A stretch of 15,571 nt of DNA from an uncultured Proteiniphilum sp. (lineage in GTDB: Bacteria > Bacteroidota > Bacteroidia > Bacteroidales > Dysgonomonadaceae). This document shows positions 1 through 6,763 of the stretch, in pieces. The position numbers and the translations under genes are program-made. Numbering within the stretch: position 1 is the stretch's first letter; each line of letters starts with the position of its first letter. The DNA is taken from NCBI RefSeq assembly GCF_937873925.1, contig NZ_CALNAT010000053.1:1-15571 (forward strand), written 5' to 3'. Below the pieces are notes generated by a model that saw nothing but the letters and a program-made list of their open reading frames with translations, was not told the origin of the DNA and made no database searches.

Positions 1-1
1 G

Positions 2-844
2 GAAAACGAAGTGCTTCCCCTCGAAGGAGGTGAGTTCACAGCATTCCTTACCTGCAAAGGACAAGGCGTATCGGTAGAAATTCCTGAAGATGCCAAGTCC
101 TGGTTGTCAATTTCGTCTATCCAATCGGCAGGAACGAATGCGGTTGTGAAATTCCAAGCCGCTGCCAATAATGGTGGAGACCGTGGAACTACTATCACAT
201 TCCAAACTACAGATGGTTCTAAAAACTATACTACAGAAGCAACGCTTACCCAAAAAGGAGCGATTGTGAAAGCAACTGTGGCAGAATTCCTTGCAGCTGT
301 AGTTGGTGACACCCAATATCGTTTGTCGGGTGTGATCACCAGTATCGCCCATACTACATATGGTAATTTATACTTGAGGGATTTCTCCGGAGAAACCTAT
401 GTGTATGGTATTCAGGATTTCCCGAGTAAAGGCTTGAAAGTGGGTGATATCATTACAATTGTCGGAAAACGTGCCGAATATAAAGGTACTCCTCAAGTTG
501 CTGGCGCCGTTTTGGAAAGCGTTATTCCTGTAACTGCTGCTACCATTGCCGAGGTGCTGACCAAACCTGATTCCAGCACAGATTTCTTTATGATAACCGG
601 TGAAATTACATCGATTGCTGATGCGGTGTACGGTAATCTTTACTTGAAAGACGGTGGCAGTGAGATCTACCTGTATGGCTGTTATCCGGGTTATGGTGCA
701 ACCGGCGATTTCAGAAAAGGTTTGATAGCTGCCAAAGGTATTAAAGTGGGAGACAAACTGACGGTTATTGCAACGAAGGGCTCTTATAAAGGAGTAGTTC
801 AACTTACAAATGGTAGTTATTTCAGCCACGAAAGTGCAGAATAA
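2..844 (+). CDS. BACON plus tandem OB-like domain protein, 3' part
   Basis: The reading frame is open from the left edge, so the gene is cut at its 5' end; the GTG at 11 lies inside a continuing frame and is probably an internal valine. Counting from that codon, residues 1-83 look like the end of a BACON (Bacteroidetes-associated carbohydrate-binding often N-terminal) domain, with a final strand ending in a QKGA motif. Two homologous modules of about 85-100 residues follow (about 87-172 and 173-272). Each has the pattern TxAExL, then SGVITSI or TGEITSI, then YGNLYLxD, then GxKVGDxxTI, then a YKG motif, which resembles a tandem OB-fold/DUF5689-like arrangement. No catalytic motif is visible. 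Family members are usually secreted or surface lipoproteins, but the signal sequence would lie outside the window. Role unknown; carbohydrate or protein binding is an inference. A strong terminator follows at 901. Confidence 0.75.
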   Translation, partial: ENEVLPLEGGEFTAFLTCKGQGVSVEIPEDAKSWLSISSIQSAGTNAVVKFQAAANNGGDRGTTITFQTTDGSKNYTTEATLTQKGAIVKATVAEFLAAVVGDTQYRLSGVITSIAHTTYGNLYLRDFSGETYVYGIQDFPSKGLKVGDIITIVGKRAEYKGTPQVAGAVLESVIPVTAATIAEVLTKPDSSTDFFMITGEITSIADAVYGNLYLKDGGSEIYLYGCYPGYGATGDFRKGLIAAKGIKVGDKLTVIATKGSYKGVVQLTNGSYFSHESAE

Positions 845-900
845 GTAATATGTAATATATAAGCAATGTAACACGCAGCATACGTTGCGTAACAGATAAT

Positions 901-937
901 AAAAACCGTGTAACAGCAACTGTTACGCGGTTTTTAC
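901..937 (+). terminator. Rho-independent terminator of the BACON/OB gene
   Basis: Arms 901-916 and 920-935 pair over 16 bp with a single G-U wobble around a 3-nt spacer (in practice a slightly shorter stem with a larger loop). The left arm begins with five A and the right arm ends with five T, so it could work in both directions. It starts 56 nt after the stop codon. Confidence 0.85.
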
Positions 938-1039
938 TGTAGTGTGCCGTGAGAACGGAAATCCTAAGTGTATCAATTATTCAAGTTTCAAGCTAAAATA
1001 CACTGTCACGGAAAAATTATCAGGATACCAAAATGTGAA

Positions 1040-1082
1040 TCAATAAAAAACCCCACAATTTTTTCGTGGGGTTTTTTATTGA
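1040..1082. terminator. Bidirectional terminator between convergent genes
   Basis: Arms 1040-1056 and 1066-1082 are perfect reverse complements over 17 bp around a 9-nt loop. An A-rich left flank and T-rich right flank are built into the stem (six A and six T), as expected for a terminator used from both sides. It lies between the BACON/OB gene on the left and the 3' end of the minus-strand flavodoxin on the right, so it most likely serves the flavodoxin and backs up the terminator at 901. Confidence 0.85.
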
Positions 1083-1178
1083 TAGTGTGCTGTACATGAT
1101 TAATTTAAAAGAGAGAGTTCCCTATAAGGGCGTGTAGTTTCAACTATTGGCTAATGCCGATAGGTTGTAATAAAGAAA

Positions 1179-1685
1179 TCAATCCAGATATTGTTTCAGG
1201 GAATTCACCCATGCTTCTATCCTACTGTCTGTTTGATCGCTTTCGTTGTCTTCATCCAGCGGTAATCCCACGAAATTCCCGTTCCGGAGGGCCTGGGAGT
1301 CGTCGAACGTATATCCTTCGGTAGACACTTCTCCCACAAAAGTACAGCCTGTTTTGGCAAACTCATCATAAAGGATACCGAGCGCATCGGCAAAGGTGTC
1401 GGGATACCCCTCTGCATCTCCCGCGCCGAACAATGCCACGGTTTTACCTGTCAGATTGAGTTTTTTGATTTGCGGGAAGAATGTTTCCCAATCATCCTGT
1501 AATTCCCCGATACTCCAGGTGGAGGCGCCCAGAATGAGCACACCGGGCTCCTGTAGTTCTTCGGATACAATATCGGCGATGTCTTTTAATACGGGTGAAT
1601 ACCCGGCCAGTTTTTTGGCGATTAATTCGGCTGCATATTTTGTGTTACCGGTACTTGAGCCGTAAATGATTGCGATTGACTTCAT
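1179..1685 (-). CDS. fldA: Long-chain flavodoxin
   Basis: The 168-residue protein is a cytoplasmic FMN-binding single-domain electron carrier. Residues 8-15 (YGSSTGNT) are the phosphate-binding loop. The 50s loop contains STWSIGELQDDW with Trp57, and the 90s loop contains GAGDAEGYPDTFADALG with Tyr94; these two aromatics normally stack on the flavin. The insertion at about 118-142 (GEVSTEGYTF to GNFVGLPLDE) marks the long-chain class, and the length fits it. I start at ATG 1685, because flavodoxins begin with MKxIAIIYGSxTGNT; a start at 1712 would add nine residues (MALGSKIYR) not expected in the family. The gene is divergent from a TonB-dependent receptor. Flavodoxins commonly replace ferredoxin under iron limitation, so iron control is plausible, but no Fur box was identified. 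Confidence 0.93.
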   Translation of the reverse strand: MKSIAIIYGSSTGNTKYAAELIAKKLAGYSPVLKDIADIVSEELQEPGVLILGASTWSIGELQDDWETFFPQIKKLNLTGKTVALFGAGDAEGYPDTFADALGILYDEFAKTGCTFVGEVSTEGYTFDDSQALRNGNFVGLPLDEDNESDQTDSRIEAWVNSLKQYLD

Positions 1686-1794
1686 ACGATAAATTTTAGA
1701 GCCAAGAGCCAAGACACAGATTCAAGACAATTTAATGATGCTTTTGAGTGTAATGACGTGCATGCTCGTTTTATAAATAATTGAATATTTTGTG

Positions 1795-1825
1795 CAAAGT
1801 AACATGATTCTATTCAATGTAGCAA
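1795..1825 (-). promoter_or_regulatory. Candidate Bacteroidetes promoter for flavodoxin
   Basis: Read on the minus strand, a TTG at 1825-1823 is followed after 20 nt by TTACTTTG at 1802-1795, one mismatch from the TAnnTTTG -7 element at normal spacing. It would give a leader of roughly 100 nt. Inferred from pattern only; the region is AT-rich, so chance matches are possible. Confidence 0.4.
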
Positions 1826-1871
1826 TGACTAAAAATGATTACTTTTTATTGAAAAATAATAACTATTGGGG

Positions 1872-1903
1872 ATTGATACTATCTATGATTAATGCTAATT
1901 TTG
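1872..1903 (+). promoter_or_regulatory. Candidate Bacteroidetes promoter for TonB receptor
   Basis: A full -7 match TAATTTTG (TAnnTTTG) at 1896-1903 is preceded, with 20 nt between, by ATTG at 1872-1875 as a -33 element. The predicted transcript would start near 1910, about 35 nt before the receptor ATG. Confidence 0.55.
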
Positions 1904-1944
1904 CATCTTTTTTAGGTGCTATACACAGTAAATAACATAACAGA

Positions 1945-4362
1945 ATGAAAACTACCCATTTATTTTTATTATTACTTATGCTGTTGTATGTATCCGATGC
2001 TTTTCCCCAAGCGCAAAAAAGCGAAGGAATGCTCTCGGGATATGTACAGGATAAAAAAAACGAAGAAAGGCTTCCTTCTGTGACCATTCTGGTGAAGGGG
2101 ACCGTTCAGGGAACATCTTCCCGTTCCGACGGTACATTTGTGGTGAAAAATATTCCGGAAGGAAAGCAAACTATTGTCGCCCAGTATGTAGGGTATAAAC
2201 CCCAGGAAATCGATGTAACGATTGAACCGGGAAAAAATAACGAAATCCGTTTTGAACTGGAAGAAGATATGTTCAACCTGGAACAGGTGGTTGTCACCGG
2301 AACGCGGACACCGCACTACGTAAAAAACGTTCCCATCCGTACGGAAGTGGTTACCTCCCAGTCTTTGAGGACAAAAAACGCCCAGAATATCTTTGAGGCG
2401 CTGGAAGCGATTCCGGGACTCCGGGTAGAGAACCAGTGCCAGTTCTGTAATTTCTCCATGGTGCGTATGCAGGGGTTGGGAGCGGAACATACCCAGGTGC
2501 AGATAAACGGACAACCCATCTATTCCGGTTTGGCCAGTGTATATGGGCTGGAACAGATCGGAACGGGCGATGTGGACAGGATCGAGATCGTAAAAGGGGC
2601 CGGTTCCGCCCTTTACGGGAGTAGCGCGGTAGCAGGAGCTATCAATATTATTACACGTGAACCGTCGGCAATCCCTTCCGTCTCGGCCGATATCCAGTTC
2701 GGAAATTGGGGTACCAACGCCTATAATATTTCTTCTTCCATGCGGAATCAGAGAGGCAATATAGGGCTGAACATATATGCACAGAAGGTCGACCATGATG
2801 TGATTGACGAAACGGGTGAGGGCGATACCCGGGAAGAAGTGAAACAGAAAGACGGGGTAGCCGACCGTGTAGAATCGAAATTGCATAATATGGGATTCAG
2901 TCTTTATGTGGATAATCCCTTCTTTAACGATGACAAGCTTATCTTCCGTGGAAAAGGTATTAACGAAAAGCGGGCAGGGGGTAAAATTACCGACGATTAT
3001 TATAAAAATCCCTTTACCGACGGTACTGAAAATATTACTACCAACCGCTATGAGGGGGAAGTAAATTATATAAAACCGCTTGGAGAGCGTTCCGAATTGC
3101 AGTTCAACACCTCTTATATCGATCATAACAGGGAAGCGACCAACGATTCTTTTTTAGGGGATTATATGGATACACATGAAGGGGAAACACCCAATGTGCT
3201 GGATATGCGTCCCTATATCGCCAAAGAGAACACCTGGGTATCGACCCTCAGCTTCACCTCGAGGCCGGGAAATCATAACCTGATCTTCGGAGTGCAGCAC
3301 TATGCCACAAACCTGAATGAAACCGGGATGTACACAGTGGTAGACGAAGCCAGTGAGTATTACGGAAATGCATATAAATCCATAGCCCATAAACATGCCC
3401 GTGAAATGGGGGCGTATATTCAGGATGAATGGAACGTATCACCCAGGTTTACGGTCGTGCCGGGTGTCCGCATCGACCATCATTCATCGGGTGAGGAATA
3501 TACTTCCGACAGAAAAGTCTTCGATAGCGATTTTCCGAAAACAGAATTCGATGAAACAAGTGTTAATCCGCGTCTGGCGCTGAAATATCAATTGACAAGG
3601 CACATTACGCTCCGGGCGAATGCCGGCACGGGCTTCAGGGCGCCTTACGGATTTTCGGAAGACCTGCACCTGTGCAGCGGCTCTCCCCGTGTATGGAAAT
3701 CATCCGGGCTGAAAGCCGAAACATCACGCAGCGCCAATTTTTCCGCCGATTATTACGGAGATCATTTTCAGGTCAGCGCCAACCTGTTTTATACTTTACT
3801 GAAAAATAAGATCGATTTTGCCGATGCCGACGATGAGGTGAAGAAACTGGGATATACCTACCAATGGGAAAATATTGATGATGCAGTGGTGAAAGGGATG
3901 GAGTTTACGGTTATGGCAAATCCGTTCAGGAATCTGAATGTGGGAGCGGACTTCGCCTTGAATAGCGGAAAATATAAAAACAAAAGGGGAGACTGGGCGG
4001 AAACGGAATATGCTGGTATCAGCCGGTACATCCCCCGCTTTCCATCCACCACCGGAAGCATAAAACTGGAATATTCACCGAAGACGTGGATGTTTACACT
4101 ATATGGGATCTATCAGGGGAAAATGTACATCGATTATATCAGCGAGACGACAGGAAATTCAAAGATAAAAGAAACGGAACCTTATATGACCTTCAATGGG
4201 CGGGTTTCCAAACGTTTCGGAGCATTCAACTTCTATGCCGGGGCAAAAAATATATTTAATTATATGCAGGATGAGAAACACCTCGATGATGCGGCGTTTA
4301 TCTATGCCCCTCTTTATGGTGCACTCTACTATGCCGGGATTTCACTGAATATAAGTTATTGA
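1945..4362 (+). CDS. TonB-dependent outer-membrane receptor (metal-chelate/heme/cobalamin type, not SusC)
   Basis: An 805-residue outer-membrane receptor. Residues 1-22 are a signal peptide. Residues 29-105 form a carboxypeptidase-regulatory-like beta-sandwich, with YVQDKKNEERLPSVTILVKG and the SDGTF turn. A TonB-box-like EQVVVTGTRT lies at 113-122, the plug at about 125-238 (including VRMQGLGAEHTQVQINGQP and SALYGSSAVAGAINIITREP), and the 22-strand barrel after that, ending in aromatic-rich strands. A FRAP box at 564-567 is followed by His575 and the NPNLKPETS-like LKAETS at 589-594, the arrangement seen in heme/cobalamin/siderophore receptors. The plug has a CxxC (Cys165, Cys168). Size and architecture exclude SusC, which is about 1000 residues or more with a SusD partner. 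It is divergent from a flavodoxin and has its own terminator. Uptake of iron, heme or another metal complex is an inference; the ligand is not determined. Confidence 0.9.
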   Translation: MKTTHLFLLLLMLLYVSDAFPQAQKSEGMLSGYVQDKKNEERLPSVTILVKGTVQGTSSRSDGTFVVKNIPEGKQTIVAQYVGYKPQEIDVTIEPGKNNEIRFELEEDMFNLEQVVVTGTRTPHYVKNVPIRTEVVTSQSLRTKNAQNIFEALEAIPGLRVENQCQFCNFSMVRMQGLGAEHTQVQINGQPIYSGLASVYGLEQIGTGDVDRIEIVKGAGSALYGSSAVAGAINIITREPSAIPSVSADIQFGNWGTNAYNISSSMRNQRGNIGLNIYAQKVDHDVIDETGEGDTREEVKQKDGVADRVESKLHNMGFSLYVDNPFFNDDKLIFRGKGINEKRAGGKITDDYYKNPFTDGTENITTNRYEGEVNYIKPLGERSELQFNTSYIDHNREATNDSFLGDYMDTHEGETPNVLDMRPYIAKENTWVSTLSFTSRPGNHNLIFGVQHYATNLNETGMYTVVDEASEYYGNAYKSIAHKHAREMGAYIQDEWNVSPRFTVVPGVRIDHHSSGEEYTSDRKVFDSDFPKTEFDETSVNPRLALKYQLTRHITLRANAGTGFRAPYGFSEDLHLCSGSPRVWKSSGLKAETSRSANFSADYYGDHFQVSANLFYTLLKNKIDFADADDEVKKLGYTYQWENIDDAVVKGMEFTVMANPFRNLNVGADFALNSGKYKNKRGDWAETEYAGISRYIPRFPSTTGSIKLEYSPKTWMFTLYGIYQGKMYIDYISETTGNSKIKETEPYMTFNGRVSKRFGAFNFYAGAKNIFNYMQDEKHLDDAAFIYAPLYGALYYAGISLNISY

Positions 4363-4376
4363 TCCTTCCGTGTGTG

Positions 4377-4441
4377 CCGCTAATGAGCGGATAGCCTGAC
4401 CGGGTAAAAAACTGAAAAGCTGTAGAGCTGTTTTCCCCGGT
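4377..4441 (+). other. Structured 3' region after TonB receptor
   Basis: Two potential hairpins sit between the receptor stop and the main terminator. The first pairs CCGCT 4377-4381 with AGCGG 4386-4390. The second has outer arms ACCGGG 4399-4404 and CCCGGT 4436-4441 and inner arms GAAAAGCT 4414-4421 with AGC 4426-4428 and TTTTC 4431-4435. They may protect the transcript 3' end or assist termination; no function can be assigned. Confidence 0.35.
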
Positions 4442-4455
4442 TCAAAATTATACTT

Positions 4456-4489
4456 ACATGCCCGGTATTTCTCCGGGCATGTTTTTTTC
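4456..4489 (+). terminator. Rho-independent terminator of TonB receptor
   Basis: Ten-bp GC-rich perfect stem: ACATGCCCGG 4456-4465 pairs with CCGGGCATGT 4473-4482 around a 7-nt loop, followed directly by a seven-T run. It lies 94 nt after the receptor stop and separates the receptor from everything downstream. Confidence 0.9.
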
Positions 4490-4555
4490 GGTACTTTTCT
4501 TTCTAAAAACCTATATCGATTGCGGTATATAACGGGAAACAAAATATCTTAAAAG

Positions 4556-4587
4556 TTTGCTCACAAAGAAAAAATGATGTTAATTTG
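4556..4587 (+). promoter_or_regulatory. Candidate promoter (copy A) upstream of enolase-superfamily gene
   Basis: The -33 TTTG (4556-4559) and -7 TTAATTTG (4580-4587, one mismatch from TAnnTTTG) are 20 nt apart. The same 32 bp are conserved without change upstream of the sigma factor, although the sequence just after has drifted. This suggests the promoter itself is under selection, or that the duplication is recent and block-wise. It would give a leader of about 150 nt before the ATG at 4746. Confidence 0.55.
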
Positions 4588-4642
4588 CTTTTCAATGCCA
4601 ATTAAAGAGCTTTGGGTTATAAATGGTTTCTATTGATTTAAG
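4556..4642 (+). repeat. Direct repeat copy A: promoter, leader and truncated sigma-gene start
   Basis: Two blocks are identical to copy B at 5994-6089: 32 bp at 4556-4587 and 22 bp at 4621-4642. The 33-nt segment between them aligns to 42 nt in copy B with clear but partial similarity (shared AAATAAAG-like and GGTTAT motifs). The first block spans exactly a promoter-like pair, TTTG 4556-4559 then 20 nt then TTAATTTG 4580-4587. The second block contains the sigma-factor start codon and its first six codons. The copies lie about 1.44 kb apart and bracket the enolase-superfamily gene. Confidence 0.9.
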
Positions 4643-4658
4643 AATGAAAGGAGAGTAG
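4623..4658 (+). pseudogene. Remnant of ECF sigma-gene start (11 codons)
   Basis: ATG at 4623 opens MVSIDLRMKGE and stops at TAG 4656-4658. The first six residues (MVSIDL) and their DNA are identical to the start of the sigma factor at 6070; after 4642 all similarity stops. It is best read as a truncated copy of the sigma-gene 5' end left by a duplication or insertion. It could still be translated as a short upstream ORF ahead of the enolase-superfamily gene. Confidence 0.6.
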
Positions 4659-4745
4659 ATGGCATAGTTCAAGCAAGCTTGACTCTGCTCATTTGCTTAT
4701 TGGGAATAGTTCCATACACCGAAATAAAAGAAATAAAATAATCGT

Positions 4746-5969
4746 ATGAAAAGAAGAAATTTTTTAAAGATTGGGGCTGTTGCAACTGTCGGTGGAAGTC
4801 TGTTACCGAACAATCATTTTGCTACATATGCCCACCCTGCCAATCAATTTTCTGAAATGCAAGCATATTCAGAATTGGACAAGCACAAAATTGAAAGATG
4901 CGAATTAGTTGAGATTGATTACCATTGGCCCAGATTTGTTGGTAAAAATGGAAAAATTGATTTTCATGGTCAAAATCACAAATGCACGGTATTAAAAATA
5001 TATACAGACCAGGGAGCAATGGGGTGGGGACTTTCAGGAAATAGAGCAAAAGGGCTTTTCCACTTTATTGAAAACAAAAAAGTTTCAGAATTAATAAATC
5101 CAAAACTTGGGCTAATTAATGTGGGATTAGATCAAACAATAGAATTCGCTTTATTTGATCTATGCGGTATCATATTAAATCAACCAGTATATAAATTACT
5201 CGGTAACAACGGTACTAAAGAAACTCCAATTTATAGTGGTATGATTTATTTGGATGAATTAAATCCGGAAAATAAATCAAAAAATCTGGACATCATTCTG
5301 AAGAACTGTGAATGGGATTACAATTATGGATATCGCCAATTTAAAATTAAAATAGGTAGAAGTGGAAGATGGTATCCCCACGCCGAGGGATTAGATAAAG
5401 ACATTGAAGTTACAAGGTTAATATATCAATCTTTTAAAGATAGAAATACAGAATTGTTGGTTGATGCTAATGATATGTACGATCTAAAGGATACGATACA
5501 TTTTCTAAAAGGGATTAATAATATACCTTTAGTATGGGTTGAGGAACCATTTAAAGAGAAAATAAATGAAGGGAGAGAATTGAGAAAATGGATGGATATA
5601 AATGGTTATGAAAAAACACTTTATGCAGACGGAGAAGCAGATCCCGATTTTGATGTGTGTTTGAGTTTAGGTAAAGAGAAAGTCCTGAATGTTTTTTTAC
5701 CCGATATTTACGATTATGGTTTTTCCCGTTGGATAAATCTTATGGGAGAATTAAAAAAGATTGGAATGACATCAAGTCCACACGCTTGGGGTAACCTGTT
5801 AAAAACCCGTTATACCATACATCTGGCTGCTGGCATTGGAAATGTGGTCACTATTGAAGGGGTAACATGTCTATCGGACGATATTTATTATGGTGATTAC
5901 CCTATAATAAATGGCAAAGTACAGGTATCAGATCTTCCCGGATTTGGAATGAAATTATTGAAAAAATAG
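4746..5969 (+). CDS. Tat-exported enolase-superfamily enzyme, mandelate racemase-like
   Basis: A 407-residue protein beginning MKRRNFLKIGAVATVGGSLLP, a twin-arginine signal (Arg3-Arg4, then a hydrophobic stretch), so it is predicted to be exported folded to the periplasm. The remainder fits the enolase superfamily: an N-terminal capping domain (about 48-150) and a modified TIM barrel. Candidate catalytic residues are Lys200/Lys202 in FKIKIG, metal ligands Asp240 (VDAN), Glu266 (WVEEP) and Glu297 (ADGE), and the His-Asp pair His346 (SSPHAWG) with Asp320 (LPD). The KxK plus His-Asp set is that of the mandelate racemase subgroup, which abstracts a proton alpha to a carboxylate (racemases, sugar-acid dehydratases). 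Substrate unknown; a sugar acid is an inference from the PUL context. Base use is clearly more AT-rich than in the receptor upstream, and the gene is bracketed by a duplicated promoter/leader, so acquisition by transfer or rearrangement is plausible. No obvious terminator follows. Confidence 0.87.
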   Translation: MKRRNFLKIGAVATVGGSLLPNNHFATYAHPANQFSEMQAYSELDKHKIERCELVEIDYHWPRFVGKNGKIDFHGQNHKCTVLKIYTDQGAMGWGLSGNRAKGLFHFIENKKVSELINPKLGLINVGLDQTIEFALFDLCGIILNQPVYKLLGNNGTKETPIYSGMIYLDELNPENKSKNLDIILKNCEWDYNYGYRQFKIKIGRSGRWYPHAEGLDKDIEVTRLIYQSFKDRNTELLVDANDMYDLKDTIHFLKGINNIPLVWVEEPFKEKINEGRELRKWMDINGYEKTLYADGEADPDFDVCLSLGKEKVLNVFLPDIYDYGFSRWINLMGELKKIGMTSSPHAWGNLLKTRYTIHLAAGIGNVVTIEGVTCLSDDIYYGDYPIINGKVQVSDLPGFGMKLLKK

Positions 5970-5993
5970 ACTTTACATAAATCATATTCAAAA

Positions 5994-6025
5994 TTTGCTC
6001 ACAAAGAAAAAATGATGTTAATTTG
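5994..6025 (+). promoter_or_regulatory. Candidate promoter of the sigma factor (copy B)
   Basis: TTTG 5994-5997, 20 nt, then TTAATTTG 6018-6025 (one mismatch from TAnnTTTG). Predicted leader to the ATG at 6070 is about 38 nt. It resembles the primary-sigma promoter of Bacteroidetes, which would give the sigma/anti-sigma pair basal expression. Confidence 0.6.
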
Positions 6026-6089
6026 TTCCTTACTACCAAATAAAGAAAATCTAGGTTATATATAATTAAATGGTTTCTATTGATTTAAG
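5994..6089 (+). repeat. Direct repeat copy B: sigma-factor promoter, leader and start
   Basis: Partner of copy A (4556-4642). Identical blocks are 5994-6025 (32 bp) and 6068-6089 (22 bp); the middle is 42 nt here against 33 nt in copy A. This copy is the intact one, since the second block reads directly into the full sigma-factor gene. Confidence 0.9.
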
Positions 6090-6672
6090 TTGGAGAAGCT
6101 TTGTGGAAAAGGGAGATGAACCCTCTTTCTCCATTATTTATAACAACCATGTGGATGATTTATACGCGTACGGAGTCAGCCTGGGTTTTCAAAAAGAAAT
6201 ATGTAAAGACGCCATACAGGATATATTCTATAAACTCTATATATCCAGGGACAACTTACATTATATAAAAAATATTACTGCTTACATTTTTAAATCGTTC
6301 AAACATCGTCTTATAGATCTGTCCAGAAAAAATATAAGAGAAGAAACCCTTGACTCTGTTACCGAATCTTTTACTGTACAAGTAACTGTGCTGGATAATA
6401 TAATAGATAGTGAAAATGCAGAAATCTTAAAGAAAAAAGTTTATTCGCTCCTCAACGGGCTGACCGCCAACCAGCGGGAGGTGGTTTATCTTAAATATAT
6501 GATAGGATTGGAGCATAAAGAAATAGCGGATATTCTGGATATTCGCGAAGAGTCGGCCCGTAAATTATTATACAGGACAATGGAGAAACTACGGCAACAA
6601 GTCTCCGAGGAAGATTTTCCGGAAGTTTTAGGGGTATTATTCCTACTGTTCTTACTTCATCGATTTATGTAG
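6070..6672 (+). CDS. ECF-type RNA polymerase sigma factor with hydrophobic C-terminal tail
   Basis: A 200-residue ECF sigma factor. Region 2 covers about residues 20-85 (SIIYNNHVDDLYAYG, then AIQDIFYKLY and ITAYIFKSFKHRLID), binding core polymerase and the -10 element. Region 4 covers about 123-177 (LLNGLTANQREVVYLKYMIG, EIADILDI, ARKLLYRTMEKLRQ), a helix-turn-helix for the -35 element. Regions 1.1 and 3 are absent, as is normal for ECF factors. The last residues (about 186-196, VLGVLFLLFLL) are strongly hydrophobic and could insert in or lie on the membrane, a feature seen in some PUL-associated sigma factors of Bacteroidetes. A FecR-type anti-sigma gene follows after 91 nt. By family knowledge it should activate the downstream susCD genes once released. 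Confidence 0.9.
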   Translation: MVSIDLSWRSFVEKGDEPSFSIIYNNHVDDLYAYGVSLGFQKEICKDAIQDIFYKLYISRDNLHYIKNITAYIFKSFKHRLIDLSRKNIREETLDSVTESFTVQVTVLDNIIDSENAEILKKKVYSLLNGLTANQREVVYLKYMIGLEHKEIADILDIREESARKLLYRTMEKLRQQVSEEDFPEVLGVLFLLFLLHRFM

Positions 6673-6763
6673 GGAATAATTGATAAATGTTAATTTTTTA
6701 TTTTTTTATTTATTTATGTCTACAGAACAGAATTAGATTCGTCATTACTATAAACAAACTACT

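Noticed and set aside
368..919. Minus-strand open frame opposite the BACON/OB gene, running into its terminator
   Set aside because: The plus-strand frame has clear domain repeats; the antisense translation is rich in Cys, His and Arg with no family match and begins inside the terminator region.
940..1094. Near-repeat TAGTGTGCCGTG / TAGTGTGCTGTA after the first two terminators
   Set aside because: Only 12 nt with a mismatch; too short to separate from chance, and no function suggested.
1972..3126. Long minus-strand open frame (384 codons) opposite the TonB receptor
   Set aside because: It lies entirely antisense to a well-supported receptor gene, its translation has no recognisable domain, and the composition fits a shadow frame.
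4556..6089. Composite transposon or insertion sequence defined by the direct repeats
   Set aside because: No transposase, no terminal inverted repeats and no short target duplication were found; the repeats are a promoter/leader, not element ends.
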